Position numbers and translations under genes: made by a program
Notes under the pieces: model-generated
What the model was told of the DNA's origin: nothing
Databases searched by the model: none
What the model saw: the letters and a program-made list of their open reading frames with translations, nothing else
Part shown: in pieces, positions 18,682 to 26,640 of the stretch
Layout of the letters: every line of letters begins with the position of its first letter
How positions within the stretch are numbered: position 1 is the first letter of the stretch
Assembly (NCBI GenBank): GCA_948356915.1
Contig: CAOJCG010000013.1
Coordinates: 1-63,169 of the forward strand
Source: an uncultured Clostridiaceae bacterium
Lineage (GTDB): Bacteria > Bacillota > Clostridia > TANB77 > CAG-508
Direction: 5' to 3'
Length of the DNA: 63,169 nucleotides

Positions 18682-20220
18682 ATGTTATCAATAGTGAAAA
18701 GTATGTCTCTACTTGGTTTAGAGGGCTACCTTATTTCTGTACAAGTGGATGTTTCAGGTGGTATGCCGCGGCTTTGAAATTGTAGGGCTTCCTGATACTA
18801 GTATTAGGGAGGCAAAGGAAAGGGTAAAAACAGCAATAAAAAACTCTGGTTATGAACTTCAAAGTAGAAAGATAGTTGTAAATTTAGCACCGGCAGATAC
18901 AAAAAAAGAAGGCTCATTTTTTGATTTGCCAATTGCAATAGGAGTATTAAATTGCACAGAATATTTAGAAAAAGAGAATTTGGAGGATATTGCATTTATA
19001 GGTGAGCTTTCACTTGATGGGAAAATAAACAAAGTAGACGGAGTTCTGCCAATGTGTATTGAAGCAAAAAGATTAGGTATTGAAACAATAGTAGTACCAA
19101 AAGAAAATGCAAAAGAAGCTTCTGTTGTAGAAGGAATAGAAGTATTAGGTGCAGAAAGTTTAAGTCAAGTAGTAAATTATTTAAATTCAAAAGTTACAAT
19201 TCCAACATATAAAACAGATATAAAAAACTTATTTTCAAAACAAAATAAATATCTATTAGATTTTTCAGAAGTAAAAGGACAAGAAAATATAAAAAGGGCT
19301 TTAGAAATAGCAGCCGCAGGTCGGACATAACTGTCTACTTATTCGGGTCGCCTCGGTTCTCGGAAAAACTATGCTATCAAGGAGAATACCATCAATTTTG
19401 CCAGACTTAAGTTTTGAAGAAGCCTTAGAAACAACAAAAATACACAGTATAGCGGGAGTGCTAACAAAGCAAACTCCACTAATAACAACAAGGCCATTTC
19501 GAGCGCCACACCACACAATATCACCCAGTTCGCTAGTAGGAGGAGGTAGAATTCCAAAGCCAGGAGAAATAAGCTTAGCTCATAATGGAGTATTATTCTT
19601 AGATGAATTACCAGAATTTAATAAAAGCACATTAGAAGTAATGAGAGCACCAATAGAAGATGGAATAGTAAGTATAAGTAGAGTAAATGCAAGCTTAACA
19701 TACCCATGTAACTTTATGCTAGTAGCCTCAATGAACCCATGCCCTTGCCGGTTTTTATGGATTGCCAGATAAAGAATGTAATTGCTCCACACAAAGTATA
19801 CAAAAATACATGGGAAGAATAAGTGGGCCACTACTAGACAGAATAGACATTCAAGTAGAAGTAACACCAGTAAAATATGAAAAACTAGAAAATAGTAGTG
19901 AAATAGAAACATCTGAGCAAATAAAAGAAAGAGTAAATAAAGCAAGGCAAATACAACTAGAAAGATACAAAAATTCAGAAATATACTCAAACTCACAGCT
20001 CACACCAAAACTAATAGAACAATATTGTAAGTTAGATAGTAAAAGTAAAAAAATATTACAAAAAGCATTTGAAACATTAGGACTAAGTGCAAGAGCACAC
20101 GGAAGAATACTAAAAGTAGCAAGAACAATAGCAGACCTAGAAGAAAAAGAAAATATAGAAGTATCACATATTTCAGAAGCAATACAATATAGGAACTTAG
20201 ATAAAAAATACTGGAAATAG
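18682..20220 (+). CDS. comM: ComM/YifB Mg-chelatase-like AAA+ ATPase (six +1 recoding sites)
   Basis: Starts at ATG 18682. After six single-base skips, all at in-frame CGG, it gives an unbroken 510-residue protein, the normal ComM length. An N-terminal Lon-like domain ([20 protein letters not shown]) leads to the AAA+ core with Walker A IGSPGSGKTMLS, Walker [22 protein letters not shown] and a C-terminal helical domain ([20 protein letters not shown]). ComM extends D-loops during natural transformation. All six skips fall on glycines of these motifs. Triplet reading stops after 31 residues. No other frame or stop defect exists, so ordinary decay is unlikely. Next come a CdiA-CT-like gene, dprA and yraN. 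Confidence 0.88.
18769..18772 (+). other. +1 recoding site 2: CCG CGGC in comM
   Basis: Gives the Gly of [14 protein letters not shown]. Triplet reading meets TGA two codons later. Confidence 0.75.
19322..19325 (+). other. +1 recoding site 3: GGT CGGA in comM
   Basis: Gives the second Gly of AAAGGHNCLLIG, a family-wide motif. Triplet reading stops at TAA two codons later. Confidence 0.75.
19344..19347 (+). other. +1 recoding site 4: ATT CGGG in comM Walker A
   Basis: First glycine of the P-loop GSPGSGKT, encoded CGGG. Confidence 0.78.
19354..19357 (+). other. +1 recoding site 5: CCT CGGT in comM Walker A
   Basis: Second glycine of the P-loop GSPGSGKT, encoded CGGT, six bases after the previous unit. 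Confidence 0.78.
19361..19364 (+). other. +1 recoding site 6: TCT CGGA in comM Walker A
   Basis: Third glycine of the P-loop (before Lys-Thr), encoded CGGA, one codon after the previous unit. Confidence 0.78.
19749..19752 (+). other. +1 recoding site 7: TGC CGGT in comM
   Basis: Gives the Gly of MNPCPCGFYGLPD, the cysteine-rich motif of Gram-positive ComM proteins. Confidence 0.75.
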
Positions 20221-20280
20221 CACGGTAGGGACGGACCTTTTCGTTCCGAATTAGGAACGCTAGGGACACTCCTTGAAAAG
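20221..20280. repeat. Palindromic intergenic repeat
   Basis: Palindrome-rich spacer (GGACGGACC, TTCGTTCCGAATTAGGAACG) between comM and the next gene. It is a diverged member of the GTAGGG-type repeats. Confidence 0.45.
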
Positions 20281-20289
20281 GAAGATAAA

Positions 20290-20775
20290 ATGAAATATAA
20301 AGATATAACAGATAAATATATTTCTGAAAAGAAATATCAAATTAAAAAACAAAAATATTTTATTGACAATAATGGAACAAAATATAATGTAGACGGAAGA
20401 CATGTGCTATTGAAGATAACACAAGAAGAAAGAGAAATTGCAAACATTTTAGGACAAACATTAGGTGGTAAACTTAAACTAGTTCCAGTTGTACTAAAAC
20501 CAAAAGGAATACAAACGCCAGATTATATAATAAACAATAAAAGATTTGATTTAAAACAAATAATAGGAAATGGAAAGAATACATTAGATACAGCTATAAA
20601 TAAAAAGAGAAAGCAATCTGATAATTTTGTTTTTGATATTACAAAAACTGAAATGAGTATGGAGCAAGCATTATTACAGATAGAAAGAATATATAATGCT
20701 AAAAATAGAACGTGGGTAAATACAATTATATTAATTAAAGACAAAAAGGTTTTAAGAATATTTAAAAGAAAATAA
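20290..20775 (+). CDS. CdiA-CT-like nuclease toxin domain, stand-alone
   Basis: 161 residues. The core PDYIINNKRFDLKQI, followed by DTAINKKRKQSDNFVFDI, then MSMEQALLQIERI and NTIILIKDKKVLRIF, closely follows the C-terminal tRNase domain of CdiA contact-dependent inhibition toxins (PD-(D/E)xK-like fold). That domain also turns up in phage and mobile-element proteins. Here it stands alone, without a secretion carrier or a recognisable immunity gene. ATG 20290 follows AAAAGGAAGATAAA. Its insertion between comM and dprA interrupts a normally tight gene pair. The nuclease role is family-based; the target is inferred. Confidence 0.6.
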   Translation: MKYKDITDKYISEKKYQIKKQKYFIDNNGTKYNVDGRHVLLKITQEEREIANILGQTLGGKLKLVPVVLKPKGIQTPDYIINNKRFDLKQIIGNGKNTLDTAINKKRKQSDNFVFDITKTEMSMEQALLQIERIYNAKNRTWVNTIILIKDKKVLRIFKRK

Positions 20776-20780
20776 AAAGT

Positions 20781-20819
20781 GAGAGGGTGGTGCTCTCCAA
20801 GGGGAGAACATACCCTCTC
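20781..20819 (+). terminator. Hairpin after the toxin-like gene
   Basis: GAGAGGGT / ACCCTCTC stem with an inner CTCCAAGGGGAG hairpin. No T-run follows, so it may be an RNA-stability or weak termination element. Confidence 0.5.
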
Positions 20820-20923
20820 TAATAATTAATTATTAAACTAATTATACAATAAATTAATTTAATAATCAATAGTTTATTCAAAAAATATTAAATATTCTGT
20901 TTACTATTATACGAGGAGGAAAA

Positions 20924-22061
20924 ATGAGCAAAATTTATGAAATAAATAAAAATGATAAAGAGTTTCCACAAAACTTACTTAAAATACAAAAATGTCCACA
21001 AAAATTATACGTAATGGGAAATGTAAAAATATTGAACAACAAATGCGTAGCAATGGTAGGCTCGCGAGATAGCACGCCATACGGCGAATATTATGCTTCA
21101 AACTTTGCAAAAGCTCTATCAAAAGCAGGTATTACAATAGTAAGTCGGTTTAGCAATGGGAATAGATACAGTATGCCATCAAAGTTCTATGAAAGAAAAA
21201 GGAAAGACTATAGCAGTTTTAGGAGCTGGCTTTAATCATATTTACCCAGAAGAAAATGTAAATTTAGTAAAAGAAATAATTAAATATGGTGGAACTATTA
21301 TTAGTGAGCACCCTCCAAACACAGAAGTAAACTTATCAAATTTTCCAATAAGAAATAGAATAATAGCTGGGATAGCAAGTAGTACAATAGTAGTAGAAGC
21401 AAAAGCTAGAAGCGGCAGCTCAGTTACAGCGAGGCACTCTAGCTTCCAAGGTAAAAAAGTATATTGCGTACCAGGAAGAATAGGAGACAAAACTGGAAGA
21501 GGAACAAATAACTTAATAAAAAAAGGAGCACATATATTAACAGATATAAATGAAATATTAAGTGATTTAGGAGAACAAATACAAGAAAATGAAAAAGTAA
21601 AGACACAAGTAATAGGAAAAAATAAAGAAAAACAAAACCAACTTAAAGAAAACAAAAAAATAGATGTAGGGGCGATTAGCAATCGCCCGCTCTTCGAAGA
21701 GAATACTAAAGTGAATAGAGAAGAGTTAATAGTCAATAGTGAAAAGTACAAATCCTTTGGATTTGAGGTAGGGGATAAAGCAGTAAGGAGTACCACAAAG
21801 GAATACCGAATTTCGCCTGAAGAAAATAAAGAGCAAATGAGATGTGAGAAAGAAAGAGAAAATAATAAAAAGATAAAGAAAAAGGTAAAAAAAGAATATA
21901 TAGAAATTTACAATCTATTAAAAAAATCTCCAACAAACATTAACGAAATAACAAGAACTCTAAATATAACTATGGCAGAATTAAATATGAAGCTTACAAT
22001 GATGGAGATAGATGGACTTATAGAAACACTTCCAGGAAATATAATAAAAAAGCAACAATAA
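20924..22061 (+). CDS. dprA: DNA processing protein DprA (one +1 recoding site, repeat-derived linker)
   Basis: From ATG 20924 (CGAGGAGG upstream) with one base skipped at CGG 21146 it gives 378 residues. The Rossmann-like DprA domain is intact: MVGSRDSTPYGEYYA, IVSGLAMGIDTVCHQ (site Gly encoded CGGT), VLGAGFNHIYPEEN, SEHPPNTEVNLSNFPIRNRI and VVEAKARSGSSVTARH. A C-terminal winged helix follows (INEITRTLNITMAELNMKL). DprA loads RecA on incoming single-stranded DNA during transformation. Between the two domains, residues about 247-300 are encoded by two intergenic repeat families read in frame. Triplet reading would truncate it at 21235. Confidence 0.87.
21146..21149 (+). other. +1 recoding site 8: AGT CGGT in dprA
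   Basis: Gives the Gly of IVSGLAMGID, a signature nearly invariant in DprA. Confidence 0.78.
21665..21821 (+). repeat. Intergenic palindromic repeats inside the dprA frame
   Basis: 21665-21701 matches family A (GTAGGGGCGATTAGCAATCG then CCCGCTCTTCGAAGAG), seen between genes at 35830, 35895 and 46440. 21771-21821 matches family B (AGTAAGGAGTACC ... GGAATACCGAATTTCGCC), seen at 13836, 35757, 51290 and 54615. Both keep the reading frame open. Confidence 0.75.
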
Positions 22062-22172
22062 AGTTTTCTAAGTAGCAAAGCCACATAAGAAAATCTAATT
22101 CTTCCATAACTATCTTCTAAGCAAACGGAAGAGCTATCGGGGATTACTTTCCTAAGAATATAAAAAAAGGAG
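22062..22172. repeat. Interspersed repeat, family D copy 1
   Basis: Contains AAGAAAATCTAATTCTTC then ATAACTAT and, further on, GGATTACTTTCCTAAGAATA. The second copy is at 59702-59818. Confidence 0.65.
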
Positions 22173-22180
22173 AACTAAAA

Positions 22181-22537
22181 ATGTATTATAAACAAGAAAC
22201 TGGAAAAGAGGGAGAAGACATAGCAACAGAGTATCTAGAAAGTATAGGGTACAATGTAATAGAAAGAAACTTCGAGTGTAGGCAAGGTGAAATAGATATA
22301 ATTGCTTTAGATAAAGACGAAATAGTATTTATAGAAGTAAAAACCAGACGAAATAAAAAATATGGACTACCAGCAGAAGCGGTAAATGATACAAAGAAAA
22401 AACATCTTTGGAAAGCAGTAGAATATTATTTATATTCAAGAAATTTACAAGATGATTTTATAAGGTTAGATGTGATTGAGATATATTTAAGCAAAGGTAA
22501 AATATATATAAACCATATCAAAAAAGCAATCGAATAA
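22181..22537 (+). CDS. yraN: YraN/UPF0102 endonuclease-like protein
   Basis: 118 residues. TGKEGEDIATEYLESIGYNV, then CRQGEIDIIALDKDEIVFIE and VKTRRN, show the GE-x-D-EVK pattern of the PD-(D/E)xK-like UPF0102 family. The biochemical role is not established. It commonly sits beside comM and dprA or the rnhB region, as here. Ribosome site AAAAAAGGAGAAC; terminator directly after. Confidence 0.92.
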   Translation: MYYKQETGKEGEDIATEYLESIGYNVIERNFECRQGEIDIIALDKDEIVFIEVKTRRNKKYGLPAEAVNDTKKKHLWKAVEYYLYSRNLQDDFIRLDVIEIYLSKGKIYINHIKKAIE

Positions 22538-22562
22538 AAATCGGCGTAACACCGATTTTTTC
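22536..22562. terminator. Bidirectional terminator
   Basis: AAAAATCGG / CCGATTTTT stem between convergent yraN and the nucleotidyltransferase gene. Confidence 0.75.
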
Positions 22563-22568
22563 ATTCAA

Positions 22569-23804
22569 TTATTTTAACTTATTCAAATACAAATCCTTTG
22601 CAACCTCTGGGTTATGTGGTCCATTGAAGTCCTTAATAGGTGCAAATTCATCTTCTTTATTTACTCGTAAAAGTACCATATTATCAAAATATGAAAAAGC
22701 ATCAAATATAAATGTTTCAAACTTAAAAGTGTTAGGATTTTCAGGTATTTGTTTCATTCCTTCATCATTTACAAAAGTATTTTTCTTAAATGCTCTATGG
22801 TAAGGTAAGCTCTTATTAGTAATAAGTTCAACTGCGTCAATACTAAATAAATGAGCAAGCATATTAATTTCTCTATATAAATCATATCCATTTTCATTTT
22901 TGGCTATTTTCATGTCAGCACTTAAATGTGAACTATTGATTATTGCAGGTTTGCCATTTCGTTTAGCAAAAATCCAGTCTGAACTATTTGCATCTTCTTT
23001 AAATAAAGTTTTCGAAGAAATATGAGCATTATTTTTAGCAGTTAAGCCTATTAAAATAGGATCAACAATATCTAAAATAACATTATCTACACCACTAAAA
23101 AATATCCATTTAATATTTTTATTTTTCATATCTTGAACCATTCCATGTTTTTTTAGTGCATTAAAAACATCACCATTACCATTAGAAGCCTCTTTAATTT
23201 TATAAGTTTCTTCCAAAATTAAATTTTCGGTTATATCTATTAAAGGTAATTGTGATTGAGTAAAGAATTTAATACAATCCTTTGGATATCCAAAAAAGTT
23301 TTTATCTTCAAAAAACTTTTTTGTAGCCTCATCATTATAAATGCTAGTCATAATGTACCAAGGAATAGTAACATTATATTTAGCATTTACTTTTTTCAAA
23401 TTATCACATAATATTTCAAATAAAGACTTTTTAGGAACTATATCAAGTTCAAAAGTACCTTTAGGACCTTTATACCCAAGCCTTGTACCTTGCCCACCAG
23501 CCATTGTAACAACTGCAAGTGAATTTTCCTTTATGTAAGTTTCACCCAAAGATATGTATAAGTCTTGCTCATCAGAAGTAAGTTTTGCTTTATCAAAATA
23601 AGGTAAAGGCTCTATCAAATTACAAGGAATTACTTCGTCAGTTTTAGAAGCTTCATATAAATCAAAAATTTGCTTAAAGTCAATACGTAAAATTTGATTT
23701 ACTAAAAACTTTCTTTGATCCTCATCTAATTCATGATAAAAAGATAATAAATGTTCTTGATGATATTCTTTTAAAATCTCTTTCGCTTTCAGAAAATTAT
23801 CCAT
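22569..23804 (-). CDS. UTP-sugar-1-phosphate uridylyltransferase (UDPGP type)
   Basis: 411 residues. The nucleotide-binding signature MAGGQGTRLGYKGPKGTF sits at about residue 100 and WIFFSGVDNVIL further in, both typical of the eukaryote-like UDP-sugar pyrophosphorylase family (UDP-GlcNAc/UDP-Glc pyrophosphorylase). It would make UDP-GlcNAc or UDP-hexose for cell-wall polymers. In-family substrate discrimination cannot be made by eye. The ATG at 23804 has a weak ribosome site. No neighbour clarifies the pathway. Confidence 0.85.
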   Translation of the reverse strand: MDNFLKAKEILKEYHQEHLLSFYHELDEDQRKFLVNQILRIDFKQIFDLYEASKTDEVIPCNLIEPLPYFDKAKLTSDEQDLYISLGETYIKENSLAVVTMAGGQGTRLGYKGPKGTFELDIVPKKSLFEILCDNLKKVNAKYNVTIPWYIMTSIYNDEATKKFFEDKNFFGYPKDCIKFFTQSQLPLIDITENLILEETYKIKEASNGNGDVFNALKKHGMVQDMKNKNIKWIFFSGVDNVILDIVDPILIGLTAKNNAHISSKTLFKEDANSSDWIFAKRNGKPAIINSSHLSADMKIAKNENGYDLYREINMLAHLFSIDAVELITNKSLPYHRAFKKNTFVNDEGMKQIPENPNTFKFETFIFDAFSYFDNMVLLRVNKEDEFAPIKDFNGPHNPEVAKDLYLNKLK

Positions 23805-23895
23805 AAAATAATTAACACCCTTTATTAATTAATAACACAAGAAATTAATTAACGCCTTGTATTGTTTTGTTATATAATATACATAAAAGTAAAAT

Positions 23896-24690
23896 TTAGT
23901 GAATAGCCGTCTTCAAATTTTTAATAATCATTTCCTTATTAGGCATATTAGAAGCCTCCAAAGCCTTAATTTCAGTATCAATTGAATAAGGAACTCTAAC
24001 CAAAGTAATGTTAAAAGTCTCCAATTTTTTAGAACCAAAATTTCCCTCTAAATATGCATAAGAAGCCATAGTAGAAAATTTATTAGTTTCGTCATTTTCA
24101 TCATTATTCATCATTTCAGTAGGAACTCCAACGCTTCCAACATTAAAAATAGTTTTGTTTCTAAAACGAAATAAATTAGGAGTATGTAAATGACCATAAC
24201 CTACAACATCGGGAATAGGGTCATTTGAGGTTTTACCTAAAAATTCAGTATTTTTAAATAAATCTTCAGGATTATTAATAACTAAATTATTATATCTTGT
24301 ATCACTATTGCCATACATAGGGTTAAAAACATGTTCTAAGCTAAAAGGAGAAGCATGAAATACCCTAATTAAATGGCCACTCATATAAAATTCAAAACTA
24401 ACAGGACAGCTATATAGAAAGTTTGCTCTTTCCTCACCAATAATATCTCTGCTCCAAAACCTGCCATATTCTACATTAGGTTTGCAAATGGCTTCATCGC
24501 AATTACCTTTTAAAATAACATCACATCTCTTTCGTAGTATATCAACTACTTTATCTGGATTTGCACACTTAATAACACTATCGCCTAAACAATAGATTTT
24601 ACTAATACCTTTTGAATCAATATCTTTAAGAACAGCGTTTAGGGCTGTTAAGTTACCATGTACATCAGAAATAATTGCAATTTTATCCAT
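23896..24690 (-). CDS. Calcineurin-like metallophosphoesterase
   Basis: 264 residues with all five motifs of the family: IISDVHGNL, YCLGDSVIK (GDxxx), LKGNCDEA (GNxD), RVFHASPFS (the His of motif IV) and VVGYGHLHTP (GHxH). It binds two metal ions and cleaves a phosphomono- or diester. The protein belongs to the YfcE/MJ0936-like group. The substrate is unknown. It is a monocistronic gene behind an AAAGGAG ribosome site. Confidence 0.88.
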   Translation of the reverse strand: MDKIAIISDVHGNLTALNAVLKDIDSKGISKIYCLGDSVIKCANPDKVVDILRKRCDVILKGNCDEAICKPNVEYGRFWSRDIIGEERANFLYSCPVSFEFYMSGHLIRVFHASPFSLEHVFNPMYGNSDTRYNNLVINNPEDLFKNTEFLGKTSNDPIPDVVGYGHLHTPNLFRFRNKTIFNVGSVGVPTEMMNNDENDETNKFSTMASYAYLEGNFGSKKLETFNITLVRVPYSIDTEIKALEASNMPNKEMIIKNLKTAIH

Positions 24691-24771
24691 TCTATAATCT
24701 CCTTTACAATTTAATAAAATTATACAATAAAAAAGATGGTTTTACAATACAATTGACTTAAATTTTAAATG

Positions 24772-24806
24772 GAAGTTGGAAATTATAGGTTAGAAATTGG
24801 AGGTTG
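24772..24806. repeat. Interspersed repeat, family C (diverged copy)
   Basis: GGAAGTTGGAAATTATAGG then TTAGAAATTGGAGGTTG. It resembles the GTCGGAAGTCGGA-type repeats at 37454, 38829 and 54483. Confidence 0.4.
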
Positions 24807-24847
24807 TATATAAAATGCCTAGATTTTTGATATCTTATAAATCAAAG

Positions 24848-24878
24848 AAACAAGCCAAGATTAATCTTGACTTGTTTT
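24848..24878. terminator. Bidirectional terminator
   Basis: AAACAAGCCAAGATT / AATCTTGACTTGTTT, a nearly perfect 15-bp palindrome with T-tracts on both strands. Confidence 0.75.
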
Positions 24879-24913
24879 ATATAATAGGATAGTATACTAT
24901 ACTATTATAACAT

Positions 24914-26632
24914 TTAACTATTAACCAATTTATAATACTGACCTTTCATACTCATAAGTTCATAATAATTTCCCTCTTCTATTATTTTGCCATCATCCAA
25001 AAGTAATATTTTATCACAATTCTTTATTGTAGATAATCTATGTGCTACAATAATAGAAATTTTACCTTTTGTAACTTCTTCTATCGCATTATTAACAAGC
25101 ATTTCAGATTCATAACTTAAAGTTGATGTAACTTCATCTAAAATAACAACATCACAATCAATAGCCATTACTCTTGCAAAATTAATCATTTGCTTTTCTC
25201 CTGTTGAAAATATATCTATATTATTATTTATATTTGTATTATATCCATCCTTTAATTTTATTATTTTTTCATGAAGTTTTAGCTTCTTAAAAATATTTTC
25301 AATTTCCTCATTGGTTATATTATTATTAACATATCGTATATTATCTATTAATGTTCCATCAATTATATAGGTATCTTGCATTACATAGCCTATTTTCTTC
25401 CTAAGTGATGAAATAGAATATTCTAGATAATCTTTGTTATTAATTTTTATTTTTCCTTTTACTGGTTCATAAAATCTGCAAAGTAAATTTATAATTGTTG
25501 TTTTACCGCTTCCTGTTCTACCAACTAATGCAAGTTTCTCATTTTTATTTAATGTAAAACTTAAATTTCTAATATTTTTCTCATATCCTGTATATGAAAA
25601 TTGTACATTTGAAAATTCAATTAAATTTATGTTTTCTAAATTTTTACCTTCTTCTATATTTTCAATATTATCCAATTTTAAAAATTTTAAGATTTTTGAA
25701 AAAGATATAAATGATTTATTAAAATTTGTTAAATGTTTTATAAACCATTTGAATTCAAAATTTAGTGAATCACTATATTGAATTAATAGCATAATTTCTA
25801 CATATGCCATAATACCACTTGTTACTTTTATTCCTGCAAAGTAAATTATAATTGCAGTAGATAATGATACTATAAATGCAAATAAATTATTATATATAGA
25901 TACATTTTTTTCTAACTTATTATTAGTTACTTCATATTCTTTTAATAGTTGCTTTAATTCATTTTCTTTCTTTTGAATAATATTTAAAATTTTTATTGTT
26001 AAAAATCCTTGAACTCCTTCATTTACTTTACTATATATTTCCATATTTACTTTTCTTATATTATTTATTAAACTTATTGTTTTTTTATTAAAATATAATG
26101 TAACTAAATATCCTATTATATATAATAGTAGAATAATAAATGTTATTTTCAAATCTACAAACATAAGAAACACTGAATATATCGAAAATCTTATTATTCC
26201 CATGAAAACCATTTCAGTTATTATATCAGCAAACATTCTTCCAGCATCATTAACATCCCCTTGTAAAAATTGTAATATCACACCAATATCATTTTCATCA
26301 TAAAACTTAGTTTTAGTTACTTGCATTTTGTTAAAAACTTTTTCTCTTAGATCTCTTTGAATTTTTCTTTCTAATATAGATCTCATATCACAATGTTTAA
26401 GAGTTATATAACAAGATACTAATAAAAAAGTTATATAAATAAAACCAAATATTATTAATGATTTCACATTATTATTAGGAATATCTATATCTATCATTTG
26501 CCTTACTAAATATGGTATAGCTTTTATATCTAGTATTGCAGAGCCCACTATAATAATAAATAAAATTAAAAATTGTTTATGATACCCAGATATTTTATAC
26601 ATTTCTTTTATTTGTTTAATTTTATTTTTCAT
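24914..26632 (-). CDS. ABC exporter half-transporter, catalytically complete
   Basis: 572 residues: six-helix exporter domain (about 1-310), then the nucleotide-binding domain. Walker A is LVGRTGSGKTTIINLL, Q-loop GYVMQDTYII, signature FSTGEKQMINFARV, Walker B VVILDEVTS, switch His IIVAHRLSTI. All catalytic residues are present. It pairs with the gene 8 bases upstream, whose switch His is missing, so the two very likely form a heterodimeric exporter. They are transcribed behind a 59-residue peptide and an AraC-type regulator, which suggests export of that peptide or of a toxic compound (inference). Confidence 0.9.
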   Translation of the reverse strand: MKNKIKQIKEMYKISGYHKQFLILFIIIVGSAILDIKAIPYLVRQMIDIDIPNNNVKSLIIFGFIYITFLLVSCYITLKHCDMRSILERKIQRDLREKVFNKMQVTKTKFYDENDIGVILQFLQGDVNDAGRMFADIITEMVFMGIIRFSIYSVFLMFVDLKITFIILLLYIIGYLVTLYFNKKTISLINNIRKVNMEIYSKVNEGVQGFLTIKILNIIQKKENELKQLLKEYEVTNNKLEKNVSIYNNLFAFIVSLSTAIIIYFAGIKVTSGIMAYVEIMLLIQYSDSLNFEFKWFIKHLTNFNKSFISFSKILKFLKLDNIENIEEGKNLENINLIEFSNVQFSYTGYEKNIRNLSFTLNKNEKLALVGRTGSGKTTIINLLCRFYEPVKGKIKINNKDYLEYSISSLRKKIGYVMQDTYIIDGTLIDNIRYVNNNITNEEIENIFKKLKLHEKIIKLKDGYNTNINNNIDIFSTGEKQMINFARVMAIDCDVVILDEVTSTLSYESEMLVNNAIEEVTKGKISIIVAHRLSTIKNCDKILLLDDGKIIEEGNYYELMSMKGQYYKLVNS

Positions 26633-26640
26633 TTTACTCC

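Noticed and set aside
19580..19996. Long antisense frames over comM, mgtA, ftsH and other genes
   Set aside because: Leu/Phe-rich shadows of A-rich coding strands with no ribosome sites or recognisable motifs.
18682..20220. comM as an ordinary pseudogene
   Set aside because: All six frame breaks are +1, all fall at in-frame CGG and all on motif glycines. There is no stop, deletion or substitution elsewhere, which random decay would not produce.
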